Part shown: positions 45,748 to 54,535 of the stretch, one piece after another
Numbering within the stretch: position 1 is the stretch's first letter
How the letters are laid out: the number at the start of each line of letters is the position of its first letter
Assembly: GCA_965140405.1 (NCBI GenBank)
Contig: OZ223208.1
Location: 2,976,001 to 3,040,000 of the forward strand
Reading direction: 5' to 3'
DNA from: G963556115 sp963666605
Lineage (GTDB): Bacteria; Planctomycetota; SZUA-567
Length of the DNA stretch: 64,000 nt
The notes under the pieces: generated by a model
What the model was told of the DNA's origin: nothing
The model's database searches: none
What the model saw: the letters and a program-made list of their open reading frames with translations, nothing else
Position numbers and translations under genes: made by a program

Positions 45748-46369
45748 TGTTTTCCTCACCAGAAAGACTTATCACTTTTAAAACTCAAAAAGTCTCATAC
45801 AAACCTACACAACAAATTATATTATTCATGAAATCAAATTTTTTTTCAAAGATAAAGTTCTAATCTCCGAATTACACTCAAAAAGTTCATAACAACCCAC
45901 TCCCTCAAATTCTAAAAAAACTTAGAGCTCGCAAGCAACAGCAGCAAATGATAGTAAAATTATAGCAAAAAAAAACAAGCCGGATTTTATAATCAAAAAA
46001 AAATTACATCTATAATATGAGTGTTAACAACCACATAAACAAGCACAATTTCATTACAAACAAAATTTCCACAAACTATAGATTACACTATATTAAATAG
46101 CAAATACTACCGACAGCAAAAAAATATCTAGTTAAAACCACGACATTTTCACTTTTACAAGAACTATTTAATTGTATTAAATAGTTTGATTATTTTATAC
46201 ACTTTGCCAAAATCGCGCCTTAATATTCAATTGACAAAATTGTTTCTCATTGTTAGGATTACCATACTAATTATGATATATCAAATGTAATATGCTTTTG
46301 TTATGCTATATAGCATTAAGCTGATTATTTAAAAATTTTAGATTTTAATATAATTTATAAGGGATAGAG
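45748..46369. other. Gene-free region upstream of the chemoreceptor
   Basis: About 620 AT-rich bases with many A- and T-runs. It holds the divergent control regions of the HD-GYP gene and the chemoreceptor; no clear promoter pair, operator or RNA gene stands out. Confidence 0.5.
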
Positions 46370-48421
46370 ATGAAGATAATGTTACGTGAGAAGTTTTTAG
46401 TTCCTACAATTCTGTTTATTTTAATATGTATAGCTATACTAGGGTATCAGTCATACAGAACTTCAGCTGAGGTACTACAAGATAAAATAAGAGAAGACCT
46501 CGAACAAATTTCAAGCCTTTTAGACAAACAGGTCAATCTCTGGGTAAGCGGTATTGAGGCGACTGCAACCGCCCAGGCAACTCGTGAACAGCTCAGGAAA
46601 CTATTAGAAAATCCCAACCCAACTCCTAAGGATGTAGCGCATGTCAACGACGCTCTTAATGAAGCTATAAAGTCATATTCAGACTATGAAGGTTTGAATC
46701 TTTTAGATAAAGATGGAGTAATTATAGCATCGTCAAGCCCTTCGAATATCGGGATGGATTTATCAAGTAGACAATTTGTAAAAGACAGTAAGTCTAGCGG
46801 TGAGACTGTTATTTCTGATGTACTTGCAAGTAAAAAGGATGGTAGCCCAGTTTTTCTATGCATAACACCTGTAAAAATTGATGGTAAGACAAATGGTTTT
46901 GTCACAGCAGTGATAAACTGCACCCTATTCTCTGATAAATTTATTACTCCTATCAAGATTGGCAAAAATGGCTACGCATTTGTTGCAGACAATAAGGGTA
47001 CCGTCTTTGCTCACCCTAATAAAAGCTTGGTTATGAAGAACAATATTAACGATTTTGCTTGGGGTAAAGATATCTTTGAAACGGAGAAAGGGGTCGAGTA
47101 CTACTCTACAGGTGATCAAGAGAAAATGACTGCTTACAACATAGAAAAGCTTACCGGTTGGGCAATTTTAGTATGTGCAAGCATTAATGATATTAATGAA
47201 GGCGTCGCAGTAATTCGTAACACGGCCTTAATAGGTGGTATAATAGTAGTAGTTTTACTTGGTATAGGTCTGACCTATCTTCTTACTAAACTAGTAATTG
47301 TACCGGTAAAAGTAATCATGGATTTCTTGCAACGTACAAGTTTGGGTGATACCTCAACCAGTAAGCAATATGCCAAAGATTTGCTAAAAATGTATAAGAG
47401 AAAAGATGAAGTAGGTAACATGACCCTAGCAGCAGGAAGCTTACGAATATACCTTGACAAGAAAGCCAGGGAGGCGCAAACTATCGCCTCGGGTGATTTC
47501 ACCGCAAATGTTGCGATAGCCTCAAAGGATGACACACTCGGTCGCTCCTTCACAGACATGAAAGAACGCTTGAACAAAACCCTAACCACTATGTCTGCCC
47601 TCATAGATCAAGTTACAAATGGCTCAAATCAATTTGCTGCAGCAAGTCAGTCACTATCATCAGGGGCGACACAAACCGCAGCATCACTTGAGGAAATTAA
47701 TAGCTCGATCATGGATATTGGCTCTCAGACAAAGCTAAATGCAGAGAATGCAACGACAGCAAACACCCTAGCATCTGGCTCTAGACGTACAGCAGATAAG
47801 GGTAATTCTGACGTAGAAGAGATGGTTGTCGCAATGGTTGATATGCAAGAATCAGGACAAGAGATTGCAAAAATTGTGAAAATGATTGATGATATTGCAT
47901 TCCAGACCAACCTACTCTCTTTGAATGCCGCAGTTGAAGCAGCTAGAGCAGGACATCATGGTAAAGGTTTTGCGGTAGTAGCAGAAGAAGTTCGTAATCT
48001 TGCAGGCCGAAGTGCAAAAGCAGCAAAAGAGACTGCCGATCTTGTAGATCAAACAGTATCTAAACTCTCAAATGGTGCTGATATTGCACATAGCACACAG
48101 GACTCTCTTGGCAGTGTAGTTGTTGACGTTGTCAAAGTTGCCGATATTCTTGGAGAAATTTCAACAGCCAGCACCGAACAAGCAGAAGGTATTGCCCAAA
48201 TTAGTATTGGACTTCAACAAATTGATCAAGTTACTCAGCAAAACACTGCAAATGCGGAAGAGACCTCAGCTGCTGCTATCTCAATGTCAGCACAGGCGCA
48301 AGAATTGACAAACCTGATGTCACAGTTCAAGCTTGAACAAAATAATTTGGATTCTCTGGATATGACTAATGAGAACACCCCAAATAAAAATAGAAAATTA
48401 TTAGACCATAACAATGGATAA
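46370..48421 (+). CDS. Methyl-accepting chemotaxis protein with dCACHE sensor
   Basis: 683 residues. Membrane segment 1 (VPTILFILICIAILGYQ), a periplasmic dCACHE domain (about 40-280: DKDGVIIASSSPSNIGMDLS, GNGYAFVADN-type turn as GKNGYAFVADNKGTVFAHP), membrane segment 2 (GGIIVVVLLGIGLTYLLTKL), a HAMP-like linker, and the long signalling coiled coil with the hairpin tip IDDIAFQTNLLSLNAAVEAA, then RAGHHGKGFAVVAEEVRNLA. It senses a small molecule outside and controls the CheA kinase. The C-terminus lacks an obvious CheR-docking pentapeptide. AGGG 7 bases upstream sets the start. Confidence 0.93.
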   Translation: MKIMLREKFLVPTILFILICIAILGYQSYRTSAEVLQDKIREDLEQISSLLDKQVNLWVSGIEATATAQATREQLRKLLENPNPTPKDVAHVNDALNEAIKSYSDYEGLNLLDKDGVIIASSSPSNIGMDLSSRQFVKDSKSSGETVISDVLASKKDGSPVFLCITPVKIDGKTNGFVTAVINCTLFSDKFITPIKIGKNGYAFVADNKGTVFAHPNKSLVMKNNINDFAWGKDIFETEKGVEYYSTGDQEKMTAYNIEKLTGWAILVCASINDINEGVAVIRNTALIGGIIVVVLLGIGLTYLLTKLVIVPVKVIMDFLQRTSLGDTSTSKQYAKDLLKMYKRKDEVGNMTLAAGSLRIYLDKKAREAQTIASGDFTANVAIASKDDTLGRSFTDMKERLNKTLTTMSALIDQVTNGSNQFAAASQSLSSGATQTAASLEEINSSIMDIGSQTKLNAENATTANTLASGSRRTADKGNSDVEEMVVAMVDMQESGQEIAKIVKMIDDIAFQTNLLSLNAAVEAARAGHHGKGFAVVAEEVRNLAGRSAKAAKETADLVDQTVSKLSNGADIAHSTQDSLGSVVVDVVKVADILGEISTASTEQAEGIAQISIGLQQIDQVTQQNTANAEETSAAAISMSAQAQELTNLMSQFKLEQNNLDSLDMTNENTPNKNRKLLDHNNG

Positions 48422-48521
48422 AGATTACCAAACTTATTGATTACACTCAAAAGCAAATTTGATAATTATTATAAATATTGATTTTCTAGTTTTAATATTT
48501 ATAATTATGCTAATTCGACAA

Positions 48522-48563
48522 GTACACAGGACGTTTATGACAAATCAAACAAGACCTGAGTAC
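48522..48563 (+). promoter_or_regulatory. Hairpin over the leader ribosome site
   Basis: Arms GTACACAGG (48522-48530) and CCTGAGTAC (48555-48563) pair at 8 of 9 positions. The left arm contains the AGGA ribosome site of the 19-codon frame at 48537, so folding would block its translation. Pairing with the downstream terminator could be mutually exclusive only if ribosomes pause in the short frame; that is inference. Confidence 0.4.
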
Positions 48564-48596
48564 AACACATATTTAGATGGTCGAGCTCACTTGTGA
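48537..48596 (+). CDS. Possible 19-residue leader peptide
   Basis: ATG with AGGA 6 bases upstream, encoding MTNQTRPEYNTYLDGRAHL. Its stop lies in the loop of the terminator at 48575-48613, and the next gene starts 40 bases later. This is the layout of a translation-coupled attenuator. No run of one amino-acid codon is obvious. It could also be chance in the 3' tail of the chemoreceptor transcript. Confidence 0.35.
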   Translation: MTNQTRPEYNTYLDGRAHL

Positions 48597-48613
48597 ATTC
48601 GACCATCTTTTTT
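48575..48613 (+). terminator. Terminator or attenuator before the kinase/acetyltransferase gene
   Basis: Perfect 10-bp stem AGATGGTCGA (48575-48584) with its complement (48599-48608), plus an inner TCAC/GTGA stem, followed by a long T-run. It lies 154 bases after the chemoreceptor stop and 23 bases before the next start. Confidence 0.85.
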
Positions 48614-48635
48614 ATTTCAATCAGTGGAGTCAGTA

Positions 48636-50147
48636 ATGCAAGCAGAACAACCAGCCTCTCCAAAGATATTCCTACTAACCACAGAACTCCCAGTAAATCT
48701 CTTAATGACCCGTAACGCTGTCTGTGCAGCAACCCAAATAGCAGAACTACTTTCATTCACAGAAAAGAACAAGTACGACCTCGAGGTTGCTGTCGAAGAA
48801 GGCTTCAGTAATGCAGTACAACATTTTTCAAAAGAATCAGTAGAAGAAGAACGCATCTACATCGAGTTTACGATTGAAGAGGGTTATCTAGTCACTTCAA
48901 TACGTGAGAACGGCATACCGTTTGATATGAATGAATCTGAGAGATTTACCCCTGAGACACTTGAAAGCATGGAGCGTCCAGGACTCGGAACATTTCTTAT
49001 GGAGCAAAGTATGGATTCTGTAGAGTATTTTGTTCACGGAAGAGACGGCAAAGAGACTAGACTAAAGAAAAGGATTAACAATACGACCATCCCTGAACAA
49101 CTCGTCCCTACCAAGACTCGCAGACGTAGCAAAATCAGGCCTACAGTCAAGGAGAGTATAAGTAGAAAAGCCACCAAGAGTGACCTGCCAGAGATATGCC
49201 GCCTTGCTTGGAAGTGTTATGGCTATACCCAAGAAGAGTTACTCTATAATTTAGACTTACTCACCGAGAAATTTGAAGAAGGGCTGGTCGTACCTATTGT
49301 CACCTTTGATGCCGACAGCGGTAACTTGATTGCTCACCAAGCCCTCAAGTATCACGATCCAATTACAAGGGTTTCAGAACTCGGCCTCGCATTTATAGAT
49401 CCATCATATAGATGTCCAAACCTGAGTAAGAAGTTTGCTGCAGATGCACTCAGAATAGCTGAGTCACATGGCGATAAAGGTATGTTCGACTGTTCTGTCA
49501 CCACACATATATACTCACAGAGAGCGATACAAGATTATGTCGGCTCTGGACCATGTGGAGTGATGCTGGCTATTGCCGCTACAGGGATGGAAGCAAAAGA
49601 ATTAACCACTACTAAGCAGGAAAAAGGTACCATCGTCAACCATTACTACGCCTTTGATCGTTCAATTGGCACTATCTACCCACCTCTTCATCATAAAGAC
49701 ATGATAACAAAAATTTATAAGTGGTTGAAAGTGCCCAGAAACATTGAAGAGAGCGCTGACTGTACGCCTGCTGGTGAGAGCGGTATAAGCGTTTTTCCAC
49801 TCCCAGATGAGCTCAATGTCTCCTTTATAGTTGTTCACAAAATCGGAGAGGAGACCCTGGGTTCGGTTCAATCAGGTTTAAGGCAGTGCAAGAGTGAACA
49901 TAGAGACGCAGTCTATATATTTATACCACTAGGGGTAGCTTGCTCGCCATACCTCGTTGAGAATTGTGAAAAATTAGGCTTTTCTTTTGCAGGCATTATG
50001 CCACATATCCATGATGGAGATGACCGTATTATATTGCAGTGGGTCAACATAAGTATAGACCCTGCAAAAATCAAAGTATACGGCGCTAAATCAGCAGAAC
50101 TACTCAGCTATATAATATCCGAGAAAGAACGAGTAGAAGGTTTATAG
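48636..50147 (+). CDS. Anti-sigma-factor-type ATPase fused to a GNAT-like domain
   Basis: 503 residues. The N-terminal 140 residues are a RsbW/SpoIIAB-type HATPase: KYDLEVAVEEGFSNAVQHFS (N box), RENGIPFDMNE (G1 region), and RPGLGTFLMEQSMDSVEYF. After a basic linker, the second half (about 165-330) has GNAT-like features: KATKSDLPEICRLAWKCYG, then VSELGLAFIDPSYRCPNLSK and AADALRIAESHG. A third, less clear region follows to the end. This pairing suggests a partner-switch kinase that also senses or modifies through acyl-CoA. GGAG 6 bases upstream of the ATG sets the start; a GTG at 48624 overlaps it. Confidence 0.8.
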   Translation: MQAEQPASPKIFLLTTELPVNLLMTRNAVCAATQIAELLSFTEKNKYDLEVAVEEGFSNAVQHFSKESVEEERIYIEFTIEEGYLVTSIRENGIPFDMNESERFTPETLESMERPGLGTFLMEQSMDSVEYFVHGRDGKETRLKKRINNTTIPEQLVPTKTRRRSKIRPTVKESISRKATKSDLPEICRLAWKCYGYTQEELLYNLDLLTEKFEEGLVVPIVTFDADSGNLIAHQALKYHDPITRVSELGLAFIDPSYRCPNLSKKFAADALRIAESHGDKGMFDCSVTTHIYSQRAIQDYVGSGPCGVMLAIAATGMEAKELTTTKQEKGTIVNHYYAFDRSIGTIYPPLHHKDMITKIYKWLKVPRNIEESADCTPAGESGISVFPLPDELNVSFIVVHKIGEETLGSVQSGLRQCKSEHRDAVYIFIPLGVACSPYLVENCEKLGFSFAGIMPHIHDGDDRIILQWVNISIDPAKIKVYGAKSAELLSYIISEKERVEGL

Positions 50148-50160
50148 TAATTAATTAATA

Positions 50161-50189
50161 GGCACTAAAGAAAGATGTTCTTTAGTGCC
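50161..50189. terminator. Hairpin between convergent genes
   Basis: Perfect 12-bp stem GGCACTAAAGAA with TTCTTTAGTGCC and a 5-base loop. Weak T-tracts on either side. It lies between the ends of two convergent genes and likely acts for both. Confidence 0.65.
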
Positions 50190-50234
50190 AACAGAAAAAT
50201 CAAAGCGATGTTTGCTTACACCAATAAAAAGCAA

Positions 50235-50648
50235 CTACTCTTGATACTCACCTTCGCATCTACGTTTTTTAGAAAGAGAACTTATATGAGTATCCTCACG
50301 AACATCCATATCAAGTTTCTTGATCATATCTTTCAGGTAATCAACATGAGGACATACGCCAGCATGATGACTCTCTTTTGTTATACAGGTTGCAAACTGC
50401 ACGGCGATTTTATCACGAGTCAGCCCTTCCTTAGCCTTTATGAGTCTCAATAAGTGAGAAACCTTACGCTGCAATGCTCTGCCACAACAGCCACCACAAC
50501 TTAGATACATCACACGGTACTTCTTATCCTTTGCGAGATCAGCAAAGCCATCAACCCTCTCATTGAATGCCTTCTCACAGAAATACCCAGAGCACCTCTC
50601 AACCACAAGGTGGCACTGCACAACAATAATATACTCTATACCTTCCAC
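50235..50648 (-). CDS. CGGC-domain protein
   Basis: 137 residues with a GTG start (AGGAG 6 bases upstream). Cys-rich; the signature LSCGGCCGRAL near residue 50 marks the CGGC domain, a predicted metal-binding domain. Other Cys or His residues (QCHLVVERCSGYFC, FATCITKE, VCPHVDYL) could complete a metal site. The family's role is unknown, possibly redox or metal handling in the cytoplasm. The C-terminus is charged and variable. It stands alone on the minus strand, convergent with the ATPase/GNAT gene and divergent from the sigma-54 activator. Confidence 0.82.
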   Translation of the reverse strand: MEGIEYIIVVQCHLVVERCSGYFCEKAFNERVDGFADLAKDKKYRVMYLSCGGCCGRALQRKVSHLLRLIKAKEGLTRDKIAVQFATCITKESHHAGVCPHVDYLKDMIKKLDMDVREDTHISSLSKKRRCEGEYQE

Positions 50649-50870
50649 TCTGATCTCCTAAATAAACATATGCGATAAAACACAATTATAAAATATTATA
50701 TTAAATATTCAAATACTTTCAAGCAGCCAATATATCATTAATAATATATATCTGGATACGTTTCTAACCATGCATAGCACAATAATTTTCGCATACTTAT
50801 TATTTTTATTTACTTTAAAAATATTGTTGTTAAAATACACTAATCATCTAATAAGGATAGGATCAAAAAA

Positions 50871-52409
50871 ATGGCAAAGAATAAGAATGTTATTATAATA
50901 ACAACCTTTGGTACTGATGGTGCAGTATCAGCTGCAATTACGCTAGAGTCTTGCCCAAAAGCAAAGATAATAACAACAAGTACCAATCGCCTTCATTCTT
51001 CGCTAAAATCCCTAGAGAAGTACTCTGAATCAACCATTTATATATGTGGTGTCGGAGCAGGAGAAGATTTTGCCAGCACTAAAGCGACCCTGCAAAAATT
51101 GCGTAAGAGTTCAAATAAAATTATATGGTTCTGTGGACGTGGCTATATGAGTCCTTACGAAGCTGAACTACGAGAGTCATGCACAACCTGCTTCAAAGAC
51201 TCAGAGAGTAATTCAGCCCTGATAGCTGAGTACTTCACCAAGACAGAGACCCCTCGTATAACAGGCCTCCTCGAACTAGCAAGAGAGTTTACTACCGGTT
51301 CAGAAGAGATCCCAGAAGATCACAAGTGGTGGCACGATCTTATTAGAGCATCTGCATCCCGATACTTCAAGTACGATGATACTGAATCATACACAGAGTG
51401 CATAAAAAAGCTGGCTGGTCATAGTGAGCCGACAATTAAAGATCAAGATGAAGTTGAAAATTGGCGAAAGAATGGTGAAAGAACACAGCTTATTGGTAAT
51501 AGCCCTGCTCTAAAAAAACTTCGCAAGCAAATATCACTCGTTGGTCCGGTAGAAGCACCTGTATTAATTCTAGGTGAGTCAGGGGCAGGTAAGGAGCTTG
51601 CAGCCAGACTTGTTCACGAATCAAGCCCTAGAGCAAAGGGAGAATTTATTGCTGTAAACTGCGCAGTTCTTAGCACCAGTTCAGACCTTGCTCATGACAA
51701 ACTCTTCGGACATGTCAAAGGAGCCTATACAGGAGCGAACAAAGATAGTATTGGCGCGTTTGAAGCAGCAGAAGGTGGTACTCTATTTTTAGATGAGTTT
51801 GCAGAACTCCCTATCTCAGCTCAGACCCAGCTACTCAGAGCTCTTGAAGAGAACGAAATAGTTCCACTCGGTAGCATTACCCCACGCCCTGTAAATGTAA
51901 GAGTAATAGCAGCTACCAACGGTAATCTTCCAAAGATGGTAGCTGATGGTAACTTCAGACTAGATCTCTATTACCGACTCAATGTGCTCCCACTAAGAGT
52001 ACCAAGTCTCAAAGAGAGACTTGGAGACATAAAGTCTATAGCCCGCTCATTCCTTCATCAACTAGCTAGTAGTGGCTATACACTCACCCTTGATGAGAGT
52101 GACTGGAAAGCAGCTTCAGAATATAACTGGCCAGGCAATATCCGCCAATTTCTAAACCTACTTAAACGCTCTGCATATATGCAGATAAGCCTGAGAGAAG
52201 CAATCAATCAAGAGATAGAGAGTGAACCAAGTACTGAAATTCCCGAGTTTTCAGAGCTGTACTTTCCACGTACACTCAAGAGCGCTCATCCAGAGAGTGA
52301 TATTCGCAAGAGCTATATGCGTCATATACTCGAACTCGCAGGAGGCAGCCACCTCAAAGCTGCTCACACCCTAAATATTTCAGTAAATACACTCAAGCGT
52401 TGGCTTTAA
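50871..52409 (+). CDS. Sigma-54-dependent activator with an unusual N-terminal domain
   Basis: 512 residues. The AAA+ core has Walker A GESGAGKE near residue 235, the sigma-54 contact loop as GAYTGA near residue 285, Walker B GGTLFLDEFAE near 302, and RLNVLPLRVPSLKERLGDI. The C-terminus has a Fis-type helix-turn-helix (LKAAHTLNISVNTLKRWL). The N-terminal 190 residues are not a receiver or PAS domain; VIIITTFGTDGAVSAAITLE followed by STIYICGVGAGEDF resembles a DHH-type phosphoesterase lobe. That match is by eye and its metal ligands look incomplete. If right, the activator might sense a nucleotide. No sigma-54 promoter was found nearby. Confidence 0.85.
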   Translation: MAKNKNVIIITTFGTDGAVSAAITLESCPKAKIITTSTNRLHSSLKSLEKYSESTIYICGVGAGEDFASTKATLQKLRKSSNKIIWFCGRGYMSPYEAELRESCTTCFKDSESNSALIAEYFTKTETPRITGLLELAREFTTGSEEIPEDHKWWHDLIRASASRYFKYDDTESYTECIKKLAGHSEPTIKDQDEVENWRKNGERTQLIGNSPALKKLRKQISLVGPVEAPVLILGESGAGKELAARLVHESSPRAKGEFIAVNCAVLSTSSDLAHDKLFGHVKGAYTGANKDSIGAFEAAEGGTLFLDEFAELPISAQTQLLRALEENEIVPLGSITPRPVNVRVIAATNGNLPKMVADGNFRLDLYYRLNVLPLRVPSLKERLGDIKSIARSFLHQLASSGYTLTLDESDWKAASEYNWPGNIRQFLNLLKRSAYMQISLREAINQEIESEPSTEIPEFSELYFPRTLKSAHPESDIRKSYMRHILELAGGSHLKAAHTLNISVNTLKRWL

Positions 52410-52537
52410 CTCTCAGGTGCAATAATGTTACGTTCGCAAAATAAAAATTAATAGAATGTTCTTGTAGAAAAAACGACACAAATATGTAAGTAGTATTAAA
52501 AGTTGAATTTATAACACTCACTGAAAAGGAGTTCAAT

Positions 52538-53152
52538 ATGAAAACACTTATCGTTCAGTACATCCCTAGAGATGATTACTCACATACAGGAAAAATACTC
52601 TCAGCTTTCAAAGAAAAGATTGTAGGAGAGGTACAGACACTAGACCTACTAAAAGACGTTCCAGACTACTTTGATAACCCAAGAATTATGGCATATATAA
52701 ACCAAAACTACCTTGGCCAAACCCTTAGTGATACAGACAAAGCCCTACTAAAAAAGATGGAAGGCTTTGCCAACGATGTAAAAGATGCAGATTTTGTTGT
52801 TCTTGCGACACCAATGCACAACTTCTCTTACCCTGCCCTTGTAAAAGCTTGGTTTGACTCTGTAATGCTAAAAGACATAACATGGAAAACCGGAGAAGGT
52901 GGGTATGAAGGTCTATGCACTAAAGGCAAGGCTGCACTGCTATACGCTAGTGGTGGCTCATATGAAGGAGAAGCTGCTGGCTGGGATCACCTCACCCCAA
53001 TCGTTGCTCAATCATTTGGTTTCATGGGCTTTGGTGAATTTAATACAGTTACTGCTGGAGGGCTCAATCTACCTGATTGTGATCAAGAAAAGATTGTGCA
53101 AGAAGCTCAGCAAGAAGCTAGAGAACTTGCAGATTCATGGTACAACGTCTAA
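52538..53152 (+). CDS. azoR: FMN-dependent NADH:quinone oxidoreductase / azoreductase-like flavoprotein
   Basis: 204 residues of the flavodoxin-like AzoR/NQO family. The FMN site shows in LIVQYIPRDDYSHTGKI (phosphate loop) and LATPMHNFSYPALVKAWFD with the family's PMxNF pattern; ALLYASGGSYEG forms the isoalloxazine contact. These enzymes reduce quinones and azo dyes with NADH in the cytoplasm. AAGGAG 6 bases upstream sets the start. The gene lies 130 bases after the sigma-54 activator on the same strand, ends at a strong terminator, and may be its target, although no -24/-12 site is visible. Confidence 0.87.
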   Translation: MKTLIVQYIPRDDYSHTGKILSAFKEKIVGEVQTLDLLKDVPDYFDNPRIMAYINQNYLGQTLSDTDKALLKKMEGFANDVKDADFVVLATPMHNFSYPALVKAWFDSVMLKDITWKTGEGGYEGLCTKGKAALLYASGGSYEGEAAGWDHLTPIVAQSFGFMGFGEFNTVTAGGLNLPDCDQEKIVQEAQQEARELADSWYNV

Positions 53153-53172
53153 AATTAATGTTTTTATAATCT

Positions 53173-53211
53173 CTTACATGGGAGCCCCTAGTGCTTCCAT
53201 GTAAGATTTTA
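53173..53211 (+). terminator. Terminator of the azoreductase-like gene
   Basis: 13-bp stem (CTTACATGGGAGC with GTGCTTCCATGTAAG side, one G-T pair), 7-base loop, then ATTTTAT. It lies 20 bases after the stop. Confidence 0.85.
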
Positions 53212-53317
53212 TAATAATGTAATTAAAATTTAAATAGCTATGAAAGGGGTTTTTCCCTCAAATCACACCAACTTGACAAGTGGTATAAATTAAATCTTAA
53301 AAAAGCGATAATAGTTA

Positions 53318-53345
53318 TTGACATTAGACGGGATTGCCATACTAT
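53318..53345 (+). promoter_or_regulatory. Promoter of tRNA-Ser
   Basis: TTGACA (53318-53323), 16-base spacer, TACTAT (53340-53345), ending 21 bases before the tRNA. Confidence 0.65.
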
Positions 53346-53366
53346 ATTAACTCATGAGTTTGAAGC

Positions 53367-53456
53367 GGAGAGGTGGCAGAGTGGCTTAATGCGCGGGCTT
53401 GCTAAGCCCGTGAAGTTTTCGGACTTCCGCTGGTTCAAATCCAGTCCTCTCCGCCA
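53367..53456 (+). tRNA. trnS-GCU: tRNA-Ser (anticodon GCU)
   Basis: 90 bases including an encoded CCA. Acceptor stem GGAGAGG pairs perfectly with CCTCTCC; the anticodon stem CGGGC/GCCCG encloses TT-GCT-AA with the anticodon GCU at 53401-53403; the long variable arm (GTGAAGTTTTCGGACTTCC) is typical of a class II tRNA; the T arm has GGTTCAAATCC. It reads the serine codons AGC and AGU. It is monocistronic between a promoter and a terminator. Confidence 0.97.
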
Positions 53457-53464
53457 ATTATTAT

Positions 53465-53502
53465 GATACTCGCTGGATGTTTTCTAGCGAGTATCTTTTT
53501 TT
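53465..53502 (+). terminator. Terminator of tRNA-Ser
   Basis: Perfect 10-bp stem GATACTCGCT with AGCGAGTATC, extended by G-T and G-C pairs, loop of 7, then seven T. It lies 8 bases after the tRNA. Confidence 0.9.
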
Positions 53503-53538
53503 GTAACTACTGGACAAGCATCACAAGGACTAAAAGAT

Positions 53539-54171
53539 ATGTCTGACGAGACAACTACAGAACTAATTTTAAATTGGAAATTCCTCGTAGCGCCATTTGT
53601 TTGTGCAATAATTGGCTGGTTGACAAACTTTGTTGCCGTAAAGATGTTGTTTCGCCCGAAGAAACCTATCAACTGCTTACTATTTAAAATTCAAGGAATC
53701 TTTCCAAAGAGGCAGAAGGCTCTTGCAGAAAACCTTGGCAAAACTATAGAGAAGAACCTCATTTCTCACGATGATATTCAAAAAGTCATCAACGACGAGT
53801 CATTCCACAAGGGATTTATCGATATAGCAGGTAAGAAGATAGACGACTTCATTAATGTCAAAATATCTACAATCAACCCAATGATTGCCACATTCCTAAG
53901 CGATGATCTAAAAAAGAAGATCAAGTCTGTACTCATGGATGAGCTTGAAGAGATGGTTCCTGAGTTTCTAGAAAAAGCTGCCAGTGAGCTTGAGTCACGA
54001 GTTGTTTTTAGTGATCTTGTAAGAGAGAAGGTAGAAGCATTTGACAGTTCAAAGATTGAAGAGATACTCTTCTCTGTTATGAAAAAAGAATTCAAATTTA
54101 TCGAAATAATTGGTGGAGTACTCGGCTTCTTTATCGGTATTATCCAATCTCTAATCTTCTACTACTGTTAA
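53539..54171 (+). CDS. DUF445 family membrane-anchored protein
   Basis: 210 residues. The first membrane segment (LVAPFVCAIIGWLTNFVAVK) leads the DUF445 signature MLFRPKKP and IFPKRQKALAENLGKTIEKN. A long helical region (roughly 70-185) follows, with many charged heptads, and a second membrane segment (GGVLGFFIGIIQSLIFYYC) closes the protein. Members are found across bacteria with no settled function; the helical middle faces the cytoplasm or periplasm depending on topology. AAGGA 9 bases upstream sets the start. It is isolated between the tRNA and a gene-free region. Confidence 0.85.
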   Translation: MSDETTTELILNWKFLVAPFVCAIIGWLTNFVAVKMLFRPKKPINCLLFKIQGIFPKRQKALAENLGKTIEKNLISHDDIQKVINDESFHKGFIDIAGKKIDDFINVKISTINPMIATFLSDDLKKKIKSVLMDELEEMVPEFLEKAASELESRVVFSDLVREKVEAFDSSKIEEILFSVMKKEFKFIEIIGGVLGFFIGIIQSLIFYYC

Positions 54172-54501
54172 AAGTTAAGCTGTTTGTGATGCTAGCAGCT
54201 TTTCCGTAAGATCTGCCGCACTACACCCATATGATAATACCTATATTATTTTCCAGTTTCAAATATTTTTACCATATACTCACCTTCAAGTTCTTAATAA
54301 TAACATATTGCCAATCCTAACAACCTTATGCTAAGTCTTACATTCTAAGCACTCAACAAATTTATATAGTTACCAATAAAGCGTCTCCTCACAAAGGAAA
54401 TGCAATCATATACCCATATCTACATCTATCTGTATCAGAAATACCATACAATATCAGATATTTTCAAACTTTCGCTGCTATCCATGATAACCGGAAATAC
54501 C
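54172..54501. other. Gene-free region after DUF445
   Basis: AT-rich; a weak stem AAGCTG/CAGCTT followed by TTTT at about 54177-54202 may end the DUF445 transcript. A 62-codon frame from 54400 runs through the promoter below and is not a gene. Confidence 0.4.
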
Positions 54502-54529
54502 TTGACAAATTTCCAATATGTACTAAAAT
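54502..54529 (+). promoter_or_regulatory. Promoter upstream of the TAXI gene leader
   Basis: TTGACA (54502-54507), 16-base spacer, TAAAAT (54524-54529). A transcript would begin near 54536, about 280 bases before the TAXI start, leaving a long leader that contains a terminator-like hairpin. Confidence 0.6.
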
Positions 54530-54535
54530 GTACAA

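Noticed and set aside
53367..53456. tRNA as an integration site
   Set aside because: No integrase nearby and no repeat of the tRNA 3' end found in the flanks by eye.
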